Shown here: positions 1 through 11,600 of the stretch, piece after piece
How positions within the stretch are numbered: the first letter of the stretch is position 1
How the letters are laid out: the number at the start of each line of letters is the position of its first letter
Assembly (NCBI GenBank): GCA_023053575.1
Contig: JAKZAP010000010.1
Span: forward strand, 11,741,225 to 11,805,224
DNA from: Branchinecta lynchi
Taxonomy: Eukaryota; Arthropoda; Branchiopoda; Anostraca; Branchinectidae
Length of the DNA stretch: 64,000 bases
Direction: 5' to 3'
Notes under the pieces: model-generated
Database searches by the model: none
Told to the model about the DNA's origin: nothing
Seen by the model: only the letters and a program-made list of their open reading frames with translations
Translations under genes and position numbers: made by a program

Positions 1-2256
1 TAAGCTCATATGGCACTTGCAAGGGTCAAGATGTTTTGATTGATCAAAAGTAAGTTTCGACTTTGCGGTTGAGATGCGCACTCTAAGGGAGCTGGAACTT
101 CATTTGTAAGCAAAATCTTTGAGGCAAAAATGCTAATGGGCTGATGGGCATCATGAAAATGCATATATTGCTTAAATATTTTTGTTTACTTTGCGGTCAA
201 GATTGGTACTTTAAGCAATAATCGGATTTGGGAACAAGCAATTTCTAAGCAAATGTTGTTGAATCTCCAATATTCCAGTGAAGTTTCATCGTCCTAGCAC
301 AACTGGAAGTACCTTAACTCGCGATCACTGGAATCCCAGACCCCCTCCCCCCCTCCAACTCCACCCACAATACCCGGAGCCAATCCGGTTCTGTAAATGA
401 TTAATCCAGAGCATCTGTTTGTCATTCCCACGAAGTTCGATCCAGATCTCACCAGTCTAAGCGGGTCAAGTATTTTCCACCCTCCCCCAATAATTGTCGG
501 ATTCGGTCCGGAAATGAACAAGATCACCAGAGAAAAATATCCTCGGTTCAATTATTGAATTTCACTCGAATCCAATCACCCGTTCCAAAGTTACGCATGA
601 CTCAATATTGCCGATTCCACTCCCTCAACCCCCCCCCCCCCCCTCCCCCAAGATTATCATATCGAGGATTTTTTTTTATTCTTAGTCAGTTTGACCGGGT
701 CCCTGACCGCCTGCCAAGTTTCGTCGTGAAAATCCAAAAAAAGCGGAATTCCCCCCCCCCCCCCCTCAAGTGTCCAGATCCAGTCAAATTGTGTAAAAGA
801 TTTACTTGGAGCAGATGTTTGTTCTTCCCAGCAAGTTTCACTCCGATACCATCATCTAACCGTTTCTCGAGATTTCCGGACCCCCCCCCCCCCCCAACTC
901 CCCCACGGTGCCCGTAGCCAATCCGATTCAGTAAATGATTTACCTAGACCATTTGTTTGTTCTTCCCACAAAGTTCCATCCCGATCTCTCCATTCTAGCG
1001 GGTCATGTATTCCCCCCCCCCCTAAATAGTTGCCGGATCCGGTCCGGATATGAAAAAGATTAACGGAGAAATGTCCTCTGTTCAATTCTTAAATTTCACT
1101 CGAATCCGATCACGCGTTCCAAAGTTACGCATGACTGAAAATTCCGAATTCCTCTCCCTCCACTCCCCCCACCATTATCAGGTCGACAAAATTTTTATTT
1201 TGAAGTCAGTTTGATCGGGTCCCTGATATGCCTGCCAAGTTTCAAAGTGAAAATCCCCGAAACCGCCATCACCAGAATTCCGGGAAACCCCCTCCCCCCC
1301 CCCCCCCGTAAGTGTCCGGATCCAGTACAACTGTCTAAACGATTTATCTAGAGCACATGCCTGTTCTTCCCAGCAAGTTTCACTCCGATCCCTCCATTCT
1401 AACCGTTTCTTGAAATTTCCGCCCCCCCCCCCCAACTCTCCCCTGGCTACCGAGTCCGGTCAAGACTTTAAACGGGACATCACAGATATATAATCTATTC
1501 ACTTATTAAGTTTCATTACATTCCGATCACCCGTTCGAAAGTTACACACTTCTCAATTTCCCGGATTCCCCTGCCCTCCACTCAACCCCAAAATGGTCGG
1601 ATCGGAAAACTGATTATTTCTAAGTTTGTTCGGTCGGGTCTCTGATATTACTAACAAGTTTCATGGTCCTAGCACAACTGGAAGTACCCTAACTCGAAAA
1701 AGTGTGACAAAATGCCCTAAATTTTCGTTTCTAGAGCCCTCCACTCCCCCGCATATGGTCGGATCGGGAAACTGATTATTTCCAGGTTAGTTTGGTCGGG
1801 TCCCTGATATGCCGGCCAAGTTTCATTGTCCTAGCACATTTGGAAGTACCCTAACTCGAAAAAGCGTGACAAAATGCCCTAAATTTTCAAGTTTCCAGCG
1901 CCCCCCACCCCCCCGCATATGGTCGGATTGGTAAACTGATTATTTCCAGGTTAGTTTGGACGGGTCCCTGATAGGCCTGCCAAGTTTCATTGTCCTAGCA
2001 TCTGGAAGTACCCTAAATCGAAAAAGTGTGACAAAATGCCTTAAATTTTCATGTTTCCAGCGCCCCCCCACTCCCCCGCATATGGTCAGATCGGAAAACT
2101 GATTATTTCCAGGTTAGTTTGGTCGGGTCCCTGATATGCCTGCCAAGTTTCATTGTCCTAGCACATCTGGAAGTATCCTAACTCGAAAAGGTGTGACAAA
2201 AAAACTCGGACCGACCGACAGACGGAACTGTGATGGGTATGGGTATATGGCACAAA
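1..2256 (+). mobile_element. HINE1 element (Helentron-type), 5' end cut by window edge
   Basis: The window opens inside the subterminal motif CATATGGCACTTG that other copies carry next to their AACAAGA end. The body holds poly-C-rich repeats (about 300-1450) and then about four copies of a ~180-bp repeat (1590-2200) containing 'GATCGGGAAACTGATTATTTCC'-like text. It closes with a short GACCGACCGACAGACGG microsatellite and an ATATGGCAC remnant near 2256. Order and motifs match the complete copy at 52267-54187. ORFs here are low-complexity translations of C/G runs and are not genes. Confidence 0.7.
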
Positions 2257-3209
2257 AGCTCAATATGGGCCCAATTGCCCATGAATGGTTAGTTCAAGTG
2301 CAGAAATATCTTCTCAGTCCTTAGATCAAAAAGCGCAAAGGAGTTCCAGCGGCCTATCTCGGATTCAGGTACGGTCAAGTTAAGAACATTAATCACTGGG
2401 CAATCTGGGCCCAATTGCCCCTGAACCAAGTGCGTGTGTGGGCTGGGACGCCCAAAACGCATAAAGAGACCCAAACAACAAGTCTGCCGAGCTTCAATTT
2501 AATCCCTGTCGATACCTGTCACGGTTCAAAAACTTTACTCTTGGACAACCTGGGTCCAGTTGCCCAAAAAGGTGAGGGTGGGGGTGATTAAACTTCAAAA
2601 GTGTCTATCAAACCCTAAGGTCTAAAGGTACAAGGAACAGCATCGTCCTATCTCCAACTGTATTGAAGTTGGAAACATTAGTCAGTGAGTAAATCAGGTC
2701 CAAATGCCCCTGAACCGGGTGGGTAGGAGGACCATCAAAAGGCACGACTCCAAAGGCCCACAACTTACAAGTACACATTCAGGTATCTTAAGATTCACGA
2801 ATTATGAATGACACAAGCACCGATGAAAACCGAAAAATGGAAAACATGCTACCGCAACCGCAGGAGTGTGGACTATTCATAAATGAAAACTCCACTAAAA
2901 CGATGATCACCAAAGAAGCACAGTTAAATATGATTTTAAAAGACTAGTACTTTCCACTTCAAACAGTAAAAAGGCTGAAGAACAGTTCGGCAAAATCCCA
3001 ACATTAGCATCAGTTCTATACGGGAAAGATGGACCCATTGGAGATTTTTCATCTTGTTGAAGAAATAGAACCTCTATTTCAAGAATCTCTCGACCCTCCA
3101 TTTCACGAATCTTCGCAGAATACTAGACTCATTAGTAAAAAAAAATGACAAAAAATACGAGATTCAAATAATCGAAAAACACAGTTTTTACACAGCCAAT
3201 TACTATTTT
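2257..3209. other. Intergenic stretch with degenerate GGGCCCAATTGCCC repeats
   Basis: I see no gene. A motif like GGGCCCAATTGCCCCTGAACC recurs about every 150 bases between 2265 and 2720 in decayed form, suggesting an old tandem repeat. The remainder to 3209 is A/T-rich unique-looking sequence. Confidence 0.4.
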
Positions 3210-5263
3210 TACGGCATTTGCCCTTCGGCCAAGTACCATATAGCGACCGCAACTTCTGTCCGTCCGTCGGTCTGTCGGTCGGTCCGGGTTTTGCTAGTTC
3301 GGGCACTTCCACATAAGCTAGGACGATGAAACTTGGCAGACATATCAGGGACCCGAAAAGACTAACTTGGAAACTGTCGTTTTCCCGATCCGACCATCGC
3401 GGGGGAGTGGAGGGAGGGGGAATCCGGATTCTTGAGGTATTTATAACTTTTGAACGGGTCATCGGATCTTAATGAAACTTGATATTTGGATAGACGCCAT
3501 GTCTCTGACGACCCACTTCAAATCCGAACCGGATCCAGTGACTTTGGGGGAGCTGGTAGGGAGGAACCGGAAATCTTGGGAAACGCTTAGAGTGGAGGTA
3601 TCGGGATGAAACTTGATGGTGAGAACAAGCACAAGTCCTACATACAGCATTGACATAACCGAACCGGATCCGGGCACTGTGGGGGGAGGGGGGGGATTGT
3701 GGTGATCCAGTGAGTTCGGTAGGCCTTCTTCCCCATGTGCTAGGATAATGAAACTCGGCAGGAATATGAGGGATCCGAATAGACCAACTTGATAATAGTC
3801 GTTTGCACGATCCAAACACCGTGGGGGCAGTGGAGGGACGGGGAATTCAGAATCTAGTGGCATTTATAACTTTTGAACGGTTTGAATGAAACTTGGCAAG
3901 TGGAAAGAGGTATTGTCTCAGATGTTCGACTTCAAGTCCGGATCGGTCCGATACTAAGGGGGGGGGGGATTGGAAAGGGGCACCAGAATTTTTGCGAAAC
4001 TCTCAGCGTCGAGGGAACAGGTTGGAATTTGGTGAGAAGAACAAGCGTAAGTATTAGATACGTTCTTGACGGAACTAGATCATATCTTTTATTCAAACAA
4101 TGTTTACAACGGATACGTCAGCTATGATTCTTCATCAGCAATATTTCGGCCCTTCTTGGCAAGGGTCCTCGTCAGGCTGTCAATCCTCTGGTTCAACTTC
4201 GGGGAAGGAAACAAACCTGTAATCTTTACAGGAAGGAAATATCGCTGGAAGGATCCGTTGTAAACAGGAAGGAAACAAACCTGTAATCTTTACAGGTTTG
4301 TTTCCTTCCCCGAAGTTGAACCAGAGGATTGACAGCCTGACGAAGACCCTTGCCAAGAAGGGCCGAAATATCGCTGATGAAGAATCATAGCTGACGTATC
4401 CGTTGTAAACACTGTTTGAATAAATGTTTCAAAGTCAGCTTGGGCTCAAAGAATATTTAGATCATATCGGGCTATTGGGGGGAGTTGAAGGGGGTTTCCC
4501 GGAATTCCGGCGATTACGAGTTAGGATACTTCCAGATGTGCTGAGGAGGATAAAACTTGGTGAGCATATTATTCACCCGACAAAATAGACTTAGGGACCC
4601 GACACAATGCTCTAGGAAGACTTCTGTTGCTGGATCCGATTTTTTTCAGGGAATTGAGGGAGGTTCCGGAAATTACTGACTGCCGTAGGTTGCGAACAAA
4701 TGGTGGGATAAAGTGAAACTTTATGGAAGCCCGTGCGGCCATGGTCGGGGGAGTTGGGGGTTCCGGAAACTATGAAGCATGCACAAAAATCAAACGGAAG
4801 GGCCGAATGGGATGCAATTGGACAGTACCAAGTTTATGCGGCCTAGATTTGTCATTTGGTGTCCGAAAAGGATCCGACCAAGGTAGAGGATTATGAATGA
4901 TGAAGCGGGAACCCGAAATTCGCAGATATGCTCCGATTCGAGTACAACTTGACGGACCGGAAGAGAGCATGTTCGAGATGCAAATTTTATGTATCCCGAG
5001 TCGTATTCAGCCACAGCGGGGGAATTTGGAGGGGTAGTCCCGGAAATGTTGTGGCTCGCATAGGGGTTAAACGAGTGAAGTGATTTGAATGAAACTTGGA
5101 AATAGAGAGATTGTATGCCTTAGATGTTATGTTTAGGGTCCGGACCGGATCCCAGCACGGTGGGGAGGGTTACGGGAATTTCAGGAAAAATGATCAGATT
5201 TACTTCCTCGTTTTTCACACCACTTACTTGTGACAAGTGCTGTATGAGCTCTTAGCTCTTGTT
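3210..5263 (-). mobile_element. HINE1 element, minus orientation, with nested foldback
   Basis: On the plus strand it starts with a decayed stem-loop (GGCATTTGCCCTTCGGCCAAGTACC), followed by a TCCGTCCGTCGGTCTG microsatellite. Repeats with GGGGGAGTGGAGGGAGGGGGAATCC and 'ATGAAACTTGG' follow, and it ends in GAGCTCTTAGCTCTTGTT at 5263, the complement of the AACAAGAGCT terminus. A foldback element interrupts it at 4088-4424. Confidence 0.7.
4088..4424. mobile_element. Foldback element (long inverted repeat)
   Basis: Two arms of about 140 bp face each other. The left arm begins TTTATTCAAACAATGTTTAC and the right arm ends GTAAACACTGTTTGAATAAA. Both contain CCCTTGCCAAGAAGGGCCGAAATATCG or its complement. 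The central part repeats the motif AGGAAACAAACCTGTAATC. The same arm sequence recurs singly at 45651-45737 and, diverged, at 58624-58825. Confidence 0.75.
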
Positions 5264-5519
5264 TGTTTGCCTGTTTAACAGCTATTTCTGTTCTCGAAGT
5301 CATTATTTCTGTTAAAACAGAACGGGACTTGTTTTCAAATTTCCTCTTTCTTTCTGTTCCTGTTCTTATGTGACCGGTTTCTGCCTGTTCCTGTTTTAAT
5401 GAGATTTTCAAAACTAGCTTAAACACCCATCCTAAAAAGGAGACTGAAGACCCGCGTGGTTCAATCACAGAACATAGCATTTCAACAACACTATTGCAGC
5501 TATCATTTTTTGTACTTAC

Positions 5520-5659
5520 TTCGTTGTGAGGCAGACCAGCAGCAGAAAAGATGGGGATTTTCTGTCCTCTGGCAATCGAGTTCATGATGTCAATTGATGA
5601 GATTCCGGTCTGGATCATTTCTTCTGGGTAGATTCGAGACCACGGATTGATAGGCTGAC
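5520..5659 (-). CDS. ATP6V1B: V-ATPase subunit B, coding exon 4
   Basis: The acceptor is CCTTTATAG and the donor GTAAGT. It encodes [18 protein letters not shown] through SAAGLPHNE at the start of the nucleotide-binding fold, and ends in phase 0. Confidence 0.95.
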
Positions 5660-8600
5660 CTATAAAGGAGTAAAGAAATTGGTCTGGGTCACTGGGTGCA
5701 CATAGTTCTCAATCCAGTAGACTGGTAGACTGGGTGAGATGAGCATTGGGCACTGATCTGGTCCTTCCGCATTGGCTCTGCCTAAGCTTCAGCATATTTG
5801 ATGGTGCAAAACGGATAAGTCAGCTACATTTTATTAGAGCTCTAATAAAATGTAGCTGACTTATCCGTTTCGCACCGTCAAATATGATTCGCAGTCAGCT
5901 TGGGCTGACGGAATATTTATCACCAAAGTACGGAACATCAAATAGCTAAAACAGCAGCCGTGTACAAAAAGAAATCACAGCACCAGCTTTAACTCCAACA
6001 ATTTTCAGAGAAGAAATTCATCAAAATCAACTTTAATTGTTTTTCCACAAGTTAATTTTCAAGCTTAAGCGGCTTGAGCCTGAGCCTCGGCCCTGGCCAA
6101 GAAGGGCCGAAATATATTTTTTTTTTTTTTTTAAGGCTCTAATAAAATGTAGCTGACTTTTCCGTTTTGCACCGTCAAATGTGATTCGCAGTCAGCTTGG
6201 GCTGAAGGAATATTTAAGCTTCAGCGTCGGCAAAGAAGATATGTTATTCAACAATAGGGGTAATAGGCAAATGAACAATTTATTTTCAACCCGAAATTTC
6301 ACAAAAAAAAAACAAGTGGAGTAGGCTAAAACAAAACAAAAAAGAAAGACCATCCAACCCAAACAACCATAACACGAACAGGAGAGTGAGAGGATATGTG
6401 GCGTAGGATATAACGTTGCTGATCCCAACGGGATTTATGGGACTTTCTAACACTGAACATGAAACAGTCTGTAGGCCTAAGTCTTGGTGAAGGGAAAGAA
6501 AATCGACTGAAAGTGTATTTTCTGCTCAGAAATAAGGTTGCATTAAGTTCTAAGATGGGGCTTCCGAAGGTACTAACCTTGAATATCTAAAAAGTCTTCA
6601 GCCAGAATTGGGGGTCCCTTGTCAATGGGCTTGCCACTGCCGTTGAAGATCCTGCCAAGCATGTCTTCTGACACCGGGGTTCGGAGAATATCTCCGGTGA
6701 AGTCGCAAATTGTATTCTTGGCATCGATTCCTGACGTTCCCTCAAAAACCTAAATAAACAAGAAATTAGTCTTCACGGAAAGGAAAAACAAAGAAATGGA
6801 GCAATCCGCACGTATCGCAGAATTCTCGTCAAAGTCCTAGCCTACTTAGCCATACTCTTCAACTTCAAGCTTTCGACTACAAGATGACATCCGAAAACGG
6901 GTAGGGTACCTCGCACTGTGTGTAGGTAATTATTTTGGCTTACTTTACCAAAATTCACTGGAGCTACAGTGAAAACAATTGCTAACAGACAACCAAATAC
7001 ATAAATTGGTCCTTACCTGGACAACTGCTTTGTTTCCTGACACCTCAAGGACTTGCCCAGACCTAATGGATCCATCAGCTAGCCTGAGATTAACAATCTC
7101 AGCATATTTTGGAAATTTCACATCATCAAGAATTACTAGGGGCCCATTGACACCAGACACAGTCCTGTATGCTAAAAGAAAAATATGAAATTCAGAATTT
7201 AAAGGTAGCTTATTTTACACATCAGGCTGTTGTCAAAGCCAAGTTGGGACCTCGTTTCCATATCAAGGAGGAGACTCTTCCATCATTCCAGAATTCCCAC
7301 AAGGAAGAGAATGTCTCCTGTCTTCTTTAATTTTCAGTAGGCTACTGAATGGGATGTAAAAGGATTGATTTGTATTATTATTCTCTTTGTTCACCATTCT
7401 CCATTTTGAAAATTATATTTTTTTTAAAGGAATTTGTTAGATGATGAAGCGGCAAAACAAAAAGTACAACTGGATCCAGTGGGCTAGACTACCGAGCTCT
7501 ATGTTTCGCGCAAGACAAATCTAAAGGGCTGCACTGTCAATGTTGAGGAAATGGGAATGTGGAATTGGGAAGTTCTGGATTGTAAAACAATCAAAATTTC
7601 AATCCCCGTTATTCAATGTGAACTTGCAAGGTAATAGTGAAATGAAAGTTCTGATAGTATGGCAGAAATGGCTCGTGGCTGCTGTGAATCCATCACAACT
7701 TGTTAGTGTTTTTGCTAGACCATGGCTAGGCATTCCTCTCTACCCAAAATTCCCACAATACGGTACCCAAATGGTTTGTGTACCCCTTATCCCCTATACC
7801 AGCGTACAATACTTTAGTAATAAGACAGACCATGATAATATTTAACATTTAAATTGTTGTATAGCCTACTGGAACCACTCTGTGGAGTCTGGGGAATAAG
7901 GGGTACACTATACAGAGCCTGCTACGGCCGAATTGGATGCTACTGGACTTGAGATTGGCCAAGTTTCAGACACATTACATCAAACTATCCCATACTACTA
8001 CATATCTATACATACAACTTTTTGTACAACTACCATACAACTACACAGGCTACAGATTTTTCATCGGGTTAGTCAACTTGGTGTACTAGACTGATTCCAA
8101 ACAGTGAGTTGGGGAAATTCCAAACAGTAACCTCTCTCTGAGCCAGAGGCATATGGTCAGTAAACTTTAGAGTGGGGGGCAAAGAGCTTAAACCCCAGAA
8201 CATACCCTAGCATATTAGCATGTTGCTCATGCCTTGGGACACCAAGCCCTGGAGCCTGCCTGGAACAAGGGCACCATACTCTACCCCCATAACATTTATC
8301 TGAGCACCAGTGCTCACACACTGGGGCATGTCCAGACGTTGGAGCACTATGCCCAAAAACTGAAGACTGTCTATGACTGCCCCTATCCCAGATTTATTAC
8401 CCAAACTCAGAATTATTTACTTTTAAAGACCTAATGTAAACCTCTGTTTACCAGCCCAGAAGAATCACAAGCCTTTTGTTTGTATTATTTTCCCTTTTGA
8501 TGAAGGGCTTCTGTTTGGTCTTGAAAAACAAGACCAAAGGTTTCGATGGGATCCCAAAGATTCAATATTTGATCCAGACAATTGGGTCTTATCTTCGCTA

Positions 8601-11600
8601 GATCCATCCTTCGCCAGTCTCCTTGAACATTTTTACTATTAAAATTCAGAAACAGATTAAGGGCAAATAGCTAATCATCTGAGAAAACCAAGTTCAGATA
8701 TGGAGTCAGCATGTGTGTACCCCTATAAGTCATATCTGTTTGGACGAAAACTTCCTGCCTTACTTCTTCTAAAAAACGAATTCAGCTTATCTTCTTTCCC
8801 CTACATCAACATCTAATCAACTTCAAATAAAAATTTAACTTATAACAAATTTTCCGGCTCCAGCCGGATTCCGGTAGAACTTTATGTACGGGTAAAAAAT
8901 GATTGTCATACTCGGATTCAGCATCTCTTCTTACCCCTAAATCGGATATCTAATCAACTACAAATAAAACTTAACTTTTAATAATTTTCCGGTTTCGGCC
9001 GGATTCCGGGCGAACTACTTGTCCGGGTAGAAAATTGTTTTCACAGAAGTGTTCAGCATGTTTTCTTACCCCTAAATTGAACATCTAATCAACTCCAAAT
9101 AAAACTTTTACTTTTAACTAACTTTCCGGTTTTCGCCGGATTCCGGGCGAACAACGTTTCCGGCAAGAAAATGGTTTTCACAGTCGAGTTCAGCATATTT
9201 TCCTATACCTAAATCGAACATCTAATCAACTTCAAATAAAACTTTTACTTTTAACAGACTTTCCGGTTTTGGTCGGATTCCGGGCGAACTACTTGTCCGT
9301 CGAGAAAATGGTTTTCACCATCGTGTTCAGCATGCTATCCTACCCCTAAACTAAACATCTAATCAAATTTAAATAACATTTTTACTTTTAACAAACTTTC
9401 TGGTTTTGGCCGGATTCCGGACGAACTATTTGTCCGATGACAAAATGGTTTTCACCATCGTGTTCAGCATGTCTTCTTACCCCATAATCGACTATCACAT
9501 GATATTTCATTTGCCCCTTAATTTAAACCCCCTTCCCCACCCCTAAATGTAGGGCTACAGAGCCCATCTACGAACTTGAACTTACTCTTGACCCAAAGAA
9601 TCCTCACACCAAGTTTCATCAAAATATCTCATTCCCCTGGAGAGTTATAGTGCGCAAAGACGGACAGACGGACGGACGGACGGACAACTTTTGCGATATC
9701 ATACGTATCCCTCCACTTACGTTTTGGGATCCCAAAAACTGCATAGAAAACTTCGCCTAATCCCTCACAGGATATGTGGATAATTCACTGTACAAAATTG
9801 GGAAATTTAGTTGTTTATTTTTCTTGTGATCCTAGAAGTATTTTTTGTGTCTTGCTTTATTAACCCATACATTTTTAGACAAATCTGCAGTCGCAATTTA
9901 GTGAAATTATAATTATGTTGCTTTCTAACTTGCAGTTGCTGCTAGTAGCTGTTCACTTTGTCTTGCAGTTGACTCTAATAATTTGGCTTGGCCTGGCAGG
10001 GCAAAGAGGCACAGCGATTAAAAAACCCACAGCTCAACTCCACGAAGTTAAATCAAAATCTGTTAGAGCTGTTTAAGCAGGATCCACAGTAAAGAGAAGT
10101 TGATGGATGAAAAAATTCATAGAAAATGCATTGGTTTTATTGTTTTTTTTGCAGGAGAGAGAAAAATATGATCCAGAACATACTTGACTTCACTATCTAG
10201 TTTTGGAGCAGAAGATTTTGTTTGTTGAGGCCAATTGAGGGCTGATTAGTAACTGGATTAATTCAAATAGTAATTGCTTAGATGAACCGAAATTTCATAA
10301 GTACCCCAATTTTCTGATTGCTTAGTGGTCTTTCTTGTGATTCTGAACATTCATTTGGGCTGTAGGGATGATAGTCATAATGTTTCAGCCAAAACTAGCA
10401 TTTTTATATGCCTGCTTTGATCTTACTGGGGTACAGGAGGGGTACCTGACCTTTATTTTATACTACCTCAAATGTTGATGCGAAAATGTTAAAATGAAGT
10501 GTACATCAATCAATCAATCAATCATCATATTTATTCCGGAATATCTGTTTCACAACATAATAACATTGGACTGTCAACTTAAACAAAATATAATTGATAT
10601 ATACAATTAATTTTAAAACTTGTATAACTTCACAACTTGTAACAAAATTAAACAGTATGTTAACGGTAATTAAATGGTATACCTGACCTTTATTTTACAC
10701 TATATCAAATGCTGACGCGAAAATGTTAAAATGAAGTGTACATCAATCAATCATCATATTTATTCCGGAATATCTGTTTCACAACATGATATCATAGGAC
10801 TGTCAACTTAAACAAAATATAATTGATATATACAATTCATTTTAAAACTTGTATGACTTCATAACTTGTAACAAAATTAAACGGTATGTCAAACATAAAA
10901 AATAAACAAAATTAAACGGTATGTTAAACATAAAAAATATAAATATGTAATACTAGATTAATTGTCAAGACATCATACGTGTCTGTGTCTTCACTTGTTA
11001 AAAAACTTGACAAACTATGGCACAAATGACTTGAGGAATCTGTCAGAAGAGTGACTAGGTGGGTTTTGTAGCGTTAATTTATTTGCCGTTCTTGTGCGTG
11101 CTTGTTCACCATTCTTCACTGTGTAGTCATCACCATTTTTTACTGCCTAGACATGCTGTCCTGGCAGTCAAGAGGCAAAATATGAACTTTTCTTTCAACA
11201 ATCCAGTCCAAAAATGTAGAGCCACTGGGTCCAACATTGTTGTCGGTCCCTTTCGGCCTTTCTTTTGGGTAGGGCCAGTTACTACTTTAATTGGCTCTAG
11301 TGGTAGATTTTCTTCTCCAGGATGACGTTGACTAGGGCTTTGTAGATTTGGTGCTGGGTCTTTTTCGGGAATATCGTTGAGGTGATTGTGCTGACGGAGT
11401 TGGGGATTTTGAGCTTGTTACATAGGACCTTGAGTTGCGACATCATCGGGCTTGTACTTCTGCACTGGAACTGGATGTTTTACAGGGTTTCTTCGTCCGC
11501 ACCAAACCTTCTGCATTGCGGGGATGGGCTGAGTTTCCACTCAAACAGCGTTTTTTTTAGAAGGATTGACTCTGTTTTAAGTCTGTAGTACAGTCATGTC

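Noticed and set aside
555..1435. ORFs rich in proline/glycine over C/G runs
   Set aside because: They translate poly-C tracts of HINE1 repeats; both strands are open for the same reason and no domain is present.
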